A stretch of DNA of 33,460 nt from an uncultured Christensenellaceae bacterium (GTDB lineage: Bacteria; Bacillota; Clostridia; Christensenellales; Borkfalkiaceae): NCBI GenBank assembly GCA_910588615.1, contig CAJUOI010000022.1:1-33460 (forward strand), read 5' to 3'. Position numbers and translations under genes: made by a program. The stretch's first letter is position 1, and every line of letters begins with the position of its first letter. Below are positions 23,584 through 31,164 of this stretch, one piece after another. The notes under the pieces are model-generated. The model worked only from the letters and a program-made list of their open reading frames with translations, had not been told where the DNA came from and did not search any database.

Positions 23584-23618
23584 TTGCCTTTGTGCAGTGT
23601 TCGTGTTATAATATCCGT
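23584..23618 (+). promoter_or_regulatory. Promoter for ade, predicted leaderless
   Basis: TTGCCT (23584-23589), 17-base spacer, perfect TATAAT (23607-23612). Only six bases separate the -10 box from the ade ATG at 23619, so the expected +1 is the A of the start codon. No Shine-Dalgarno is present. Confidence 0.75.
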
Positions 23619-25346
23619 ATGAAAAAAGTAATCGACTGCGCGGCGAAGCGGGAGGAGTGCGATCTCCTTCTGACGGGCGCAAACGTCTTTAACGTATTTT
23701 CGGGTACGTTCGAAAAACTCGATCTTGCCGTAACGGACGGCGTGATCGCAGGTTTGGGCAGCGGTTATCGGGCAAAAACCACGTACGACGCATCGGGGCT
23801 GTATGCGATTGCGGGCTTTATCGATTCGCATATTCACGTGGAGAGTTCCATGCTGTCCCCCGAGGAATTTGCGCGGCTTTCCGTTGCGCACGGCACGTCG
23901 GTCGTGATTGCAGATCCGCACGAAATCGTAAACGTCTGCGGCATAGCGGGAGCGGAATATATTTCGGAAGCCTTCGGACGGATGAATTGGAACGGCGTCT
24001 GTCCGCTGGAAGTAAAATTGCATCTTCCCTCCTGCGTGCCCGCCACCCCGTTCGAAACGAGCGGGGCAAAGATCGGCGGCAGGGAAACGGAACGGGAGCT
24101 CAAGCGCGGACTCTTCTTCGGTTTGGGCGAAATGATGAATTTTCCCGCGGTCGTCGGAGCGGAGGAGGATTGCCTCCAAAAAATCGGGGCGGCGCACGCG
24201 CTCGGTAAAATCGTGGACGGACATGCGCCCGCACTTTCGGGCGATACGCTAAACGCCTACGCCGCCGCGGGGATCAGAACCGATCACGAATGTGTGGACA
24301 GGTACGACTGCCTCGAAAAGCTGAAACGCGGGCTGTACGTGCAGCTGCGAAACGGCTCGTCTGCGCGCAACCTCGAAGAGAATTGTATGGCGATGAACGA
24401 TTATAATTACCGCCGTTTCGTGCTCTGTTCGGACGACAGAAACGCACGCGATTTAGCAGTGGTCGGACAGATTGACGACGCGCTTGCCCGCCTTGTAAAG
24501 TGCGGGATCCCCGTCAGCCAAGCGATTGCCGCAGCGACCATAAATGCGGCGGAGTGTTACGGATTAAAGGGAAAGGGCGCGCTTGCCCCCTCTTACGACG
24601 CGGACGTCGTTCTTGTGGAGGATCTGCAAAGCTTCCGCGTGCGGGCGGTGTTCAAGCGCGGAATATTGGTTGCGGAAAACGGTAAAGCGCTCTTTCGTTT
24701 CGGGCGGTATTTGCCCGCAGAGGTAAATAGCACGGTGAATATCCGCCCCGTATCGGCAGACGATTTTAAAATGCAGCCTAAAGGGCGGGCGCGGGTGATG
24801 AAAATTCGTCCGTTCGGGTTAGCCACGGAGGAGGAAATCGTGCCCGTGCGGGAACGGGACGGCGACGTCGTGCTCGAACACGGATTGTGTAAGCTTGCCG
24901 TCATCGAGCGGCATTTTGCCACGGGCAATCTGGGCAAGTGTCTGTTGCGGGGGTACGGCGCTTCGGGCGGCGCGGTGGGAATCAGCGTTGCGCACGACAG
25001 CCACAATCTCGTGATCGCGGGCGATAATAACGCGGATATGGCGCGCGTCGCTTCGCTTTTAGCGGAAGCGGGCGGGGGAATGGCGGTTTCCGCAGGCGGA
25101 AAGACGGAATCGTTTTCACTCGAAATCGCGGGGCTGATGAGCTCCGCATCGGCGGAAGAAGTTACCCTTCGCACGGAAGAACTGACGAAAAAGGCGAAAT
25201 CGCTCGGCATTCCCGACGGCGTAGAGCCTTTCATGACGCTGGCATTTTTATCCCTTGCGGTCATTCCACAGCTGCGTTTGACCGATAAGGGACTGTACGA
25301 AGTGGGCGAATGCGGAATACGAAAAGTTCCCGAATTTTTGGATTAA
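23619..25346 (+). CDS. ade: Adenine deaminase
   Basis: A 575-residue amidohydrolase-fold adenine deaminase (adenine to hypoxanthine plus ammonia). Metal motif GFIDSHIHVESS (H71, H73) is followed by ADPHEI, then VDGHAP and a VLCSDDRNA segment carrying the late conserved Asp residues; the C-terminal domain contains the usual SHNLVIAGDNN stretch. Length agrees with the family (about 570-600). The ATG at 23619 matches the family N-terminus; the longer opening from 23505 would begin before the promoter. It is transcribed together with rdgB, which follows after 14 bases, giving a purine-handling pair. Confidence 0.96.
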   Translation: MKKVIDCAAKREECDLLLTGANVFNVFSGTFEKLDLAVTDGVIAGLGSGYRAKTTYDASGLYAIAGFIDSHIHVESSMLSPEEFARLSVAHGTSVVIADPHEIVNVCGIAGAEYISEAFGRMNWNGVCPLEVKLHLPSCVPATPFETSGAKIGGRETERELKRGLFFGLGEMMNFPAVVGAEEDCLQKIGAAHALGKIVDGHAPALSGDTLNAYAAAGIRTDHECVDRYDCLEKLKRGLYVQLRNGSSARNLEENCMAMNDYNYRRFVLCSDDRNARDLAVVGQIDDALARLVKCGIPVSQAIAAATINAAECYGLKGKGALAPSYDADVVLVEDLQSFRVRAVFKRGILVAENGKALFRFGRYLPAEVNSTVNIRPVSADDFKMQPKGRARVMKIRPFGLATEEEIVPVRERDGDVVLEHGLCKLAVIERHFATGNLGKCLLRGYGASGGAVGISVAHDSHNLVIAGDNNADMARVASLLAEAGGGMAVSAGGKTESFSLEIAGLMSSASAEEVTLRTEELTKKAKSLGIPDGVEPFMTLAFLSLAVIPQLRLTDKGLYEVGECGIRKVPEFLD

Positions 25347-25360
25347 AAGGAGAAACCGTC

Positions 25361-25939
25361 ATGCAGAAAACGATCGTTGCCGCAACGGGCAATTTGCATA
25401 AGCTGGAAGAGATTCGTCAGATTTTAACGGGGTATACCGTGCTTTCCGAAGCGGAAGCGGGATTTACGGAAGAGGTGGAGGAGACGGGCGAAACCTTCCG
25501 CGACAACGCCCTGTTAAAGGCGCGCGCAGTGTGTAGGGCTACGGGTATGCCCGCCCTTGCGGACGACAGCGGGCTGTGCGTAACCGCGCTCGGCGGCGCT
25601 CCGGGCGTGTACAGCGCACGCTATTCGGGCGGCGATTCGGCGGACAACCGCAGGCTGTTGTTAAAGAATCTGGAAAACGAAGAGGAGCGGAGCGCAAAAT
25701 TTACCTGTGCGGTTGCGCTGGTATTTCCCGACGGCACGGAATATTGTGCCATCGGCAACACCTGCGGGGTGATTACGCGGGAGGAGCGCGGCACGGGCGG
25801 GTTCGGCTACGACAGCCTGTTTTTCAGCAACGATTTAAAAAAGACCTTTGCCGAGGCTACGGAGGCGGAAAAAAATTCGGTATCGCACCGCGGGCGGGCG
25901 TTGAAGGGGCTGCTGCGGGCAATGGAGCTCGGCGTATGA
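25361..25939 (+). CDS. rdgB: XTP/dITP diphosphatase (RdgB/HAM1)
   Basis: A 192-residue house-cleaning pyrophosphatase that removes ITP, dITP and XTP. Substrate motif ATGNLHKLEE starts at residue 8; DDSGL (D68, D69) and the GAPGVYSARYSG block follow; FGYDSLF and SHRGRALKGL near the end complete the family pattern. AAGGAG at 25347-25352 supports the start. It follows ade by 14 bases and overlaps the phosphodiesterase gene by ATGA. Producing hypoxanthine by deamination and disposing of inosine triphosphates are related tasks, so the pairing with ade is sensible, but the link is inference. Confidence 0.96.
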   Translation: MQKTIVAATGNLHKLEEIRQILTGYTVLSEAEAGFTEEVEETGETFRDNALLKARAVCRATGMPALADDSGLCVTALGGAPGVYSARYSGGDSADNRRLLLKNLENEEERSAKFTCAVALVFPDGTEYCAIGNTCGVITREERGTGGFGYDSLFFSNDLKKTFAEATEAEKNSVSHRGRALKGLLRAMELGV

Positions 25940-26403
25940 AGACGTTTGCGGTGTTTTCCGACTCGCACGGGCGGCGCAGCGCGGTGGAGAAGATTCGGGG
26001 TGTGCTGGAAGAGAGCGATTATATTCTCTGTCTCGGCGACGGCGCGGGCGAAATGCGCGCGCTGCAAAGGGAGTTTCCCGAAAAGACGTACGTCGTCAAG
26101 GGCAACTGCGACTTCGGCGGCGAAGAGGAAATCATTTTAGAGGAAGAGGGCGTGAAGCTGATGATCTGCCACGGGCACCGCTACGGCGTAAAGGGGGGGA
26201 TCACCCGACTCGTTTCCCGCGCGCAGGAGCTGGGCTGTACGCTTGCGCTGTACGGGCATACGCACCGTGCCGGGATTCAAACGGTGAACGGCGTTACCTG
26301 CGTCAACCCCGGCGCGCTGTCCTCGTACACCGAGCCGAGCTATTGCTATCTGGTAATTCATAACGGCAAAATTACGCCGACAATCGTGCCGTTAAAGGCG
26401 TGA
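25936..26403 (+). CDS. YfcE/MJ0936-family metallophosphoesterase
   Basis: A 155-residue calcineurin-like phosphodiesterase. Metal motifs are in order: FSDSHGR (D9, H11), LGDGAGE, KGNCD, ICHGH and GHTHR. Members hydrolyse phosphodiesters such as bis-p-nitrophenyl phosphate in vitro; the natural substrate is unknown. The ATG lies inside the rdgB stop (ATGA), and a metallophosphoesterase directly after rdgB is a common arrangement in Firmicutes. A longer opening starting within rdgB is a shadow and is rejected. Confidence 0.94.
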   Translation: MKTFAVFSDSHGRRSAVEKIRGVLEESDYILCLGDGAGEMRALQREFPEKTYVVKGNCDFGGEEEIILEEEGVKLMICHGHRYGVKGGITRLVSRAQELGCTLALYGHTHRAGIQTVNGVTCVNPGALSSYTEPSYCYLVIHNGKITPTIVPLKA

Positions 26404-26418
26404 AAGAGAGAAAATAAT

Positions 26419-26446
26419 GCCCCGACTTTCGAACGAAAGTCGGGGC
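26419..26446 (+). terminator. Terminator of the ade-rdgB-phosphodiesterase operon
   Basis: GCCCCGACTTTC (26419-26430), loop GAAC, GAAAGTCGGGGC (26435-26446), followed by GGTTTATT. Perfect 12-pair stem with a modest T run. Confidence 0.85.
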
Positions 26447-26477
26447 GGTTTATTGTGCGAAAACTGATTGTGCTTTC

Positions 26478-26500
26478 CCCCGCGGCGTTCCGCCGCGGGG
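26478..26500. other. Strong hairpin between convergent genes
   Basis: CCCCGCGGCG (26478-26487), loop TTC, CGCCGCGGGG (26491-26500). It lies 12 bases past the stop of the minus-strand gene ending at 26513. Neither strand shows a T run, so it may be a stability hairpin or a terminator of weaker type. Confidence 0.55.
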
Positions 26501-26512
26501 AGTTATAAATTC

Positions 26513-27610
26513 TTAATCTACTGTTTCTCCGTTAAGGAAACGTACCAGCGTGTTGCCGAGTTCCGTTCTCAATGCGTCAAGATACGGGATATAACTTTCT
26601 TCTGTGCCGTCGGGTCCGTGCAGGGCGTCGCCGCTATCGTCATAGCTCCATCCAAATATTTGTATAGGGCAATTTGTACTGAAAGGGTCGAGTGTAAAAT
26701 TAAGGTTTTGGATAATTCCGTATACGGTAAAGTTACCGTCATAGTTATACGTAGAATAATATGCCGAATTTAAATACGCACTTTGGAAGTAACTGTCAAC
26801 AGGAATCGGAGTCAGTGCACAAAGCTGTTCGCCCCCGTACGTGATGTCCTCACCGCTTCCAAATGCTGCAATAGAAACGTTTCCGCTCGAATCGATTACG
26901 CGGAATTCGGAATTGTTTTGGTTGAGCCAATCGCGGGGCACGATAATTCGATAGTTATTGATTTCCTGATTTTTTAGTTCTCTTTTCAGAGAATCGATAA
27001 AGTCGCCGAAGCCTCTGACTTCATAATAATCGTAAAAATCGTAGGCGATTAAAATATTTATCGTCTGCTCCGTATCGTAATCTTTTGCGATTTTAGAAAC
27101 GGTGCCTTGAATAAAGCGGATATAACCGCCTCGGCTTGTTTCGATGTTTTGAAATTGGCTTACGTTACGCACGATATCGAAAAGCGGATAATAACTGTAT
27201 CCCGTTGTTAAATAGGTTTCATTTTCGGCGCAAATCAGCATGGTTGCAATGCCTGTATCTTTACATGTATTGAGCGCTTCGCCAAACACCTCATCTTCGG
27301 GTAGCAACACTTCTAAGTCGAAGATGATAACGTCGTACGCCGCGGCAATATATTCCTCCGTTTTCTGTGCTATTTTCTCGAGGTCATCGTTATACGTAAA
27401 AAAACATCTGTCGTATTCGGTAAAGTTTTGCTGCAAAAACGATTCTTCGATTGCCGTAATCGGCGTTTGGCTGATGTAAGCAACGCGTTTATTCAGCGGT
27501 TGTGCTCCTGCCGTTGTTCTATGTTTGGGGAACAGCGCGAAGGCGGCGCATAACAACAGAACGAGCGTCAACAGCAGTACGGGAAAAGTCTTGGTTTTGA
27601 GTTTTTTCAT
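26513..27610 (-). CDS. Exported protein of unknown function, possibly periplasmic-binding-protein-like
   Basis: A 365-residue protein not recognised. The start MKKLKTKTFP, then a hydrophobic run (about 9-27) and ATTAGA-like cleavage region, is a Sec signal peptide or anchor; no good lipobox is present. The part around 85-125 (AAAYDVIIFDLEVLLPEDE, then ALNTCKDTGIATMLIC) resembles the hinge strand of sugar-binding PBP folds, where a helper Asp loop precedes an A.....GI.V strand; this is resemblance only. Many Asn, Tyr, Asp and Ile residues and A+T-rich codons distinguish it from its neighbours. AAAGGAG supports the start. It shares its leader with the BspA-type gene upstream. Confidence 0.8.
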   Translation of the reverse strand: MKKLKTKTFPVLLLTLVLLLCAAFALFPKHRTTAGAQPLNKRVAYISQTPITAIEESFLQQNFTEYDRCFFTYNDDLEKIAQKTEEYIAAAYDVIIFDLEVLLPEDEVFGEALNTCKDTGIATMLICAENETYLTTGYSYYPLFDIVRNVSQFQNIETSRGGYIRFIQGTVSKIAKDYDTEQTINILIAYDFYDYYEVRGFGDFIDSLKRELKNQEINNYRIIVPRDWLNQNNSEFRVIDSSGNVSIAAFGSGEDITYGGEQLCALTPIPVDSYFQSAYLNSAYYSTYNYDGNFTVYGIIQNLNFTLDPFSTNCPIQIFGWSYDDSGDALHGPDGTEESYIPYLDALRTELGNTLVRFLNGETVD

Positions 27611-27623
27611 GTTTTTCTCCTTT

Positions 27624-27674
27624 GGAAATAATTTCCTTTTCTTGAATTATAAATTACGGTTTCTGTTTTGTCAA
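27624..27674 (-). promoter_or_regulatory. Consensus promoter and palindrome before the exported protein gene
   Basis: Read on the minus strand: TTGACA (27674-27669), 17 bases, TATAAT (27651-27646), both perfect. The transcript leader contains the palindrome GGAAATTATTTCC (27636-27624) directly joined to AAAGGAG. An inverted repeat TTGTCA/TGACAA (27688-27683 and 27673-27668) overlaps the -35 box and may be an operator. Confidence 0.85.
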
Positions 27675-27692
27675 TAGGCAACTGACAATTTT

Positions 27693-29657
27693 TTACTTTT
27701 TAAACCAAATAGGATAAAAATAAGCAAAAGCTTGTTCTATCGGGATAAAATATTGGCTTGCTTTTTCATCGTCGGCAACTATGGTTTCAGGCACGGGGTT
27801 GGCGTTTGCGGGCAACGAGGTGTGTACGCCGAATTCTTGTCTGGGGGTGCTCATAGGACTGTATCCAATACTTTCGTATGCAAGCAACCAGTCTGCGGTG
27901 TTTTCGAAATGGACGGTTTTCGGAGAATCGGAAAACGCTTGATAGCCGATGTAATTTAACGATTCCGGCAAGTCGATTTTTGTAAAATCAGAGTGTGTGA
28001 ATGCAAAATTCCCGATATGTTCCAGGCTCTGCGGAAATAAAATTTCGGACAGCGGAGCGAAGTAAAAAGCGCAGTCGCCGATGATTTTTAAGTCGGCGGG
28101 CAGAACGACCTTTGTAATATTGCGGAACATGGTTTTGTCGTTGATTGACGAATCGTAGCAGGCAAAGGGCGAAACCGACAGGGTGCCCGCCCTTACCGTA
28201 ATTTCGGTGTTTTCCGCTATCGTGCCCTTATACGCATAAAACACCCGCCCGAAATAGACGGCTCCGTTCGGCTGCGCGTCGTACCAAGGGCTGCCCTCGA
28301 ACGCCTTTTGTCCAATTAGCTCTACCCTGTTCGGAAGGGTGAGCGAGGTTAGCTTTGTGCAATCCGCAAAGGCGTACGAACCGATTTTCGTTACGCCTTC
28401 GGGCAGGGTTAAGCTTGTAAGCCCCGTACCGCGGAGCATACTGCCGGATATTTTTTTCAGATTTTTCGGGAGCTTTATCGTTTGCAACGCGCTGCACTTT
28501 TCAAATGCCGACATTCCGATTGCGGTAACGCCGTCGGGGAGGGCAATGCTTTCCATTGCGGTACATTCGCTGAACGCGCTTTCTCCGATTGCGGTAACGC
28601 TGTCGGCAATCGACAAACCCTTTAATGCGGTGCACCGATTAAAAGCGCGCTCTCCGATTGAGGTTACGTTGCCGAGGATTGTAACTTCGCTTAAATCCTT
28701 ACACCCGCTGAAAACGGCACGCTCGATTTTCGTTATGCCGTTTGGAACCGTAACGGATTTCAGAGCGGTATTACAGAAGGAGGAAGCGCCGAGCGCTTTT
28801 AACGATTGCGGAAGAGCGCCGTCGAATTTTGTACAGTTAAAAAATGACGACTTGCCGATTTCCTCTAAGCCTTCGGGAAAAACGACTGTCGCAAGATTCG
28901 TACAAGCAAAAAACGCCTGTTCGCCGATGACCTTTAACCCGTTTGGCAATTTTACGCTTTCAAGCGACGCACATTGCTGAAATACCATGTGCGGCAGCTC
29001 GGTTACGCCTTCGGGGATCGTAACGCTTATCAGCGCCGTATTTTGAAACGAGTGTTCCCCGAGCGTCGTCAGGGCTTGGGGCAACCGTATGCCCGTAAGC
29101 GCAGTACAACCCCAAAACGCGCCGTCTTTTATTAGCGTAATGCTGTTGGGGAGTTCCACGGAGGTCAGCTCCCGATTGTCTTTAAACGCCTCCGCACCGA
29201 CCGCGGTTACGGGTTTGCCGTTATACTTGGAGGGAATTTTTGCCGCGCCGTCCTTTAAGGTGAGCACGCCCGACACCTCGTACGCGCTGCCGTCGTCAAT
29301 CAGGCGGTAGGTAAACGTGCCCACTTCGTAATGATAGTTGCGCGTAACCCAATCGGAGTCGGCAAAGCCGTCGCCGCAGGCTTTTACGCGTATGATATAG
29401 TCGGCGGGGTCGGTAATTGTGGAAAGGTCGAAGCGCGTCTCGCTCGATTCGTGCTCCACGCCCTCCACGGATACCACGTAGCCCGTTGCGCCTTCCACGC
29501 TATTCCATACAAGGAAGTTTTCCTCGCGGCGCAGATTGGTCGGTGCGCTTATCTGCGGCAACGACGGGGGATTTTTCGTCGTTCGGCATGAGGCAAAGCA
29601 TAGCGCGCAGAGGGAAAGTAAAAAGGTAACGAGAAAGAGGGTTTTTAATTTTTTCAT
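27693..29657 (-). CDS. BspA-type leucine-rich-repeat surface lipoprotein
   Basis: A 654-residue exported protein. Signal peptide with lipobox-like FASC (C24) suggests lipid anchoring. A fibronectin type III-like domain (about 38-105: NLRREENFLVWNSVEGATGY, then YIIRVKACGDG) precedes a long array of LRR_5/BspA repeats of about 23 residues (about 125-560), each like IGEQAFFACTNLATVVFPEGL. The final 80 residues are not repeats. BspA-type proteins of gut and oral bacteria bind host or matrix proteins; here the ligand is unknown. AAAGGAGAG is the ribosome binding site. Neighbouring exported protein has the same 5' leader. Confidence 0.92.
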   Translation of the reverse strand: MKKLKTLFLVTFLLSLCALCFASCRTTKNPPSLPQISAPTNLRREENFLVWNSVEGATGYVVSVEGVEHESSETRFDLSTITDPADYIIRVKACGDGFADSDWVTRNYHYEVGTFTYRLIDDGSAYEVSGVLTLKDGAAKIPSKYNGKPVTAVGAEAFKDNRELTSVELPNSITLIKDGAFWGCTALTGIRLPQALTTLGEHSFQNTALISVTIPEGVTELPHMVFQQCASLESVKLPNGLKVIGEQAFFACTNLATVVFPEGLEEIGKSSFFNCTKFDGALPQSLKALGASSFCNTALKSVTVPNGITKIERAVFSGCKDLSEVTILGNVTSIGERAFNRCTALKGLSIADSVTAIGESAFSECTAMESIALPDGVTAIGMSAFEKCSALQTIKLPKNLKKISGSMLRGTGLTSLTLPEGVTKIGSYAFADCTKLTSLTLPNRVELIGQKAFEGSPWYDAQPNGAVYFGRVFYAYKGTIAENTEITVRAGTLSVSPFACYDSSINDKTMFRNITKVVLPADLKIIGDCAFYFAPLSEILFPQSLEHIGNFAFTHSDFTKIDLPESLNYIGYQAFSDSPKTVHFENTADWLLAYESIGYSPMSTPRQEFGVHTSLPANANPVPETIVADDEKASQYFIPIEQAFAYFYPIWFKK

Positions 29658-29669
29658 ACGCTCTCCTTT

Positions 29670-29700
29670 GGAAATGATTTCCGTTTTTTTTATTATATCA
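29670..29700 (-). promoter_or_regulatory. Extended -10 promoter and palindrome before the BspA-type gene
   Basis: Minus strand: TGATATAAT (29700-29692), an extended -10 box with no good -35 at the normal distance. It is followed by the palindrome GGAAATCATTTCC (29682-29670) joined to AAAGGAGAG and the ATG, as in the neighbouring exported-protein gene. Confidence 0.7.
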
Positions 29701-29772
29701 TAGTTTACAAAAAAATGGGTATACGGATTTCTTATATCGGGTATAAGCTGTACTTATAGTTCTAAGGGGCAG

Positions 29773-29822
29773 GTATCGCGGGAATCTCCCGCCGTCATGC
29801 GATACAAACGTTGCGGAATGAC
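29773..29822. repeat. REP-like nested palindrome in intergenic 29701-29849
   Basis: GTATCGC (29773-29779) pairs with GCGATAC (29799-29805); inside lies GCGGGA-atc-TCCCGC (29778-29792). Downstream is TTGCGGAATGACAAGG (29811-29826) with the recurrent GGAATGAC core. No gene is seen in 29658-29883. Confidence 0.45.
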
Positions 29823-29849
29823 AAGGAACGGCGAAAAAATCTTTACGAA

Positions 29850-29875
29850 AAACGCCCCGCAAAGGCGGGGCGTTT
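29850..29875 (-). terminator. Bidirectional-looking terminator of the flippase operon
   Basis: AAACGCCCCGC (29850-29860), loop of 4, GCGGGGCGTTT (29865-29875). On the minus strand it lies 8 bases past the stop of the second flippase gene and ends in TTT; on the plus strand it is followed by CTTTTTCG. Confidence 0.8.
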
Positions 29876-29883
29876 CTTTTTCG

Positions 29884-31164
29884 TTATTCTTTTTGATTTT
29901 TATTTCGTTTATTGCGAACGGCGCCGCGTATGATTTCGAAAATATTGATTCCGATTCCCGTAAGAATATAAATATAATACGTGAAGAACCGCCATGCGAG
30001 CACGACCCAGCCGATCAGAGGTTTTACCGACGCCGTCATCGTGATCAACAGCAGAGAACCCGTCGTTTCCACCGCGCCCGTATTTCCCGGGGTGGGAATC
30101 AGCAGCGCCGTATAACGCGTAATCATGGCAAAACAGAGAATCTGCACGTACAGCTCCGCCGTGGGGGCGACGCCCGCAATCGCAATGACGGTAAAGAAAG
30201 GAATGGAATAGCTGAGCATCGTTTCCATTCCGCTGAGAATCACGACGGGAATGAGCTGCCAGAACTTTTTGCCGAACGATTTTATCGCTTTGCTGTATTC
30301 CCTCAGCTCGAACACCCATTTTTTGGTTACGGCGTATTGGTGCTTTACGATGTGCATTTTTGAAAGAAGTTTAATGATTGCTGCAATCAGCCGCTCCGTC
30401 CGTTTGGGAATGAAGGAGAACACGATTATTACGATAGGGAACAGGCAGTTAAGCGCGATCGAAATCCACGACATAATCACCGTGGTCGTCTTTACGATGC
30501 TGTTTTCGAGGTGATAGGGGGTGATAATGAGCAGGGTGATGGAAATCAGCGTTACGACGAGGGCGCTCACGAGGTAGCGTATCAAAGGAATCGCCGTTGC
30601 CGCGCCCTTGGGCAAATCCTGCTTTTTGTGCAAATAGTATATCTGGAACGGTTGTCCGCCCGTACTCATGGGGGTGATCCCGTCGTAATATTTTCCGAGG
30701 AACATCGTTTTAACGGCGATACGGAAACGGAATTTTCCGGTGGAGATTTTCAGCATATACGCGTATTTCGCGCTTTCGACGAAGATATATACGACGAGTA
30801 CGCCGATCAGGATGAGGAAAAAGTTGAGGTTGATTCCCCGAACCATATCCTTAAAGCCCATTGTGCCTTCGTCGGAAATGTAATTGGTGATCGTAAACAT
30901 TACGGCTACCGATGCGCCGATTAAAACGAGCATGAGAACGGTTTTGATCCACCAACTGCGCACGGAATGCTTTTTTCCGTTCGGATAGTAGTGTTGCGAT
31001 TCCTGCGTATCTTTGGTATCCTCTGCGGGTGTTACGCGGTCCGCGGCGGTTTCGCACGGCTTTTGTTCGGTAGAAAACTCCGCATCGGTTTGCGGTGCGG
31101 TTGCGGCGGAGTCATCGGGCGCAGGGTCGGGCACTTGCGTTTGTTCTTCGTCGTGTTTTTTCAT
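29884..31164 (-). CDS. Flippase-like membrane protein (UPF0104/LPG-synthase TM domain), second copy
   Basis: A 426-residue polytopic protein of the lysyl-phosphatidylglycerol-synthase transmembrane-domain family (PF03706, formerly UPF0104). An acidic, Pro/Asp/Glu-rich cytoplasmic N-terminus (1-65) precedes about eight helices. Signature GKYYDGITP, then TGGQPFQIYYL, at 157-178. Such domains flip lipids or lipid-linked sugars; without the synthase domain no aminoacyl transfer is expected. It is a close tandem paralogue of the upstream gene and overlaps it by ATGA (31161-31164), so the two are translationally coupled and may work as a pair. Substrate unknown. Confidence 0.9.
   Translation of the reverse strand: MKKHDEEQTQVPDPAPDDSAATAPQTDAEFSTEQKPCETAADRVTPAEDTKDTQESQHYYPNGKKHSVRSWWIKTVLMLVLIGASVAVMFTITNYISDEGTMGFKDMVRGINLNFFLILIGVLVVYIFVESAKYAYMLKISTGKFRFRIAVKTMFLGKYYDGITPMSTGGQPFQIYYLHKKQDLPKGAATAIPLIRYLVSALVVTLISITLLIITPYHLENSIVKTTTVIMSWISIALNCLFPIVIIVFSFIPKRTERLIAAIIKLLSKMHIVKHQYAVTKKWVFELREYSKAIKSFGKKFWQLIPVVILSGMETMLSYSIPFFTVIAIAGVAPTAELYVQILCFAMITRYTALLIPTPGNTGAVETTGSLLLITMTASVKPLIGWVVLAWRFFTYYIYILTGIGINIFEIIRGAVRNKRNKNQKE

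Noticed and set aside
23428..23682. Minus-strand opening ending in a hydrophobic tail (ALIPLAYSSTAFF, then SWLNDKK)
   Set aside because: The end looks protein-like, but the upstream part is Arg/Pro-rich, overlaps the ade promoter and gene start, and has no ribosome binding site. It could be a gene remnant, but the evidence is too thin.
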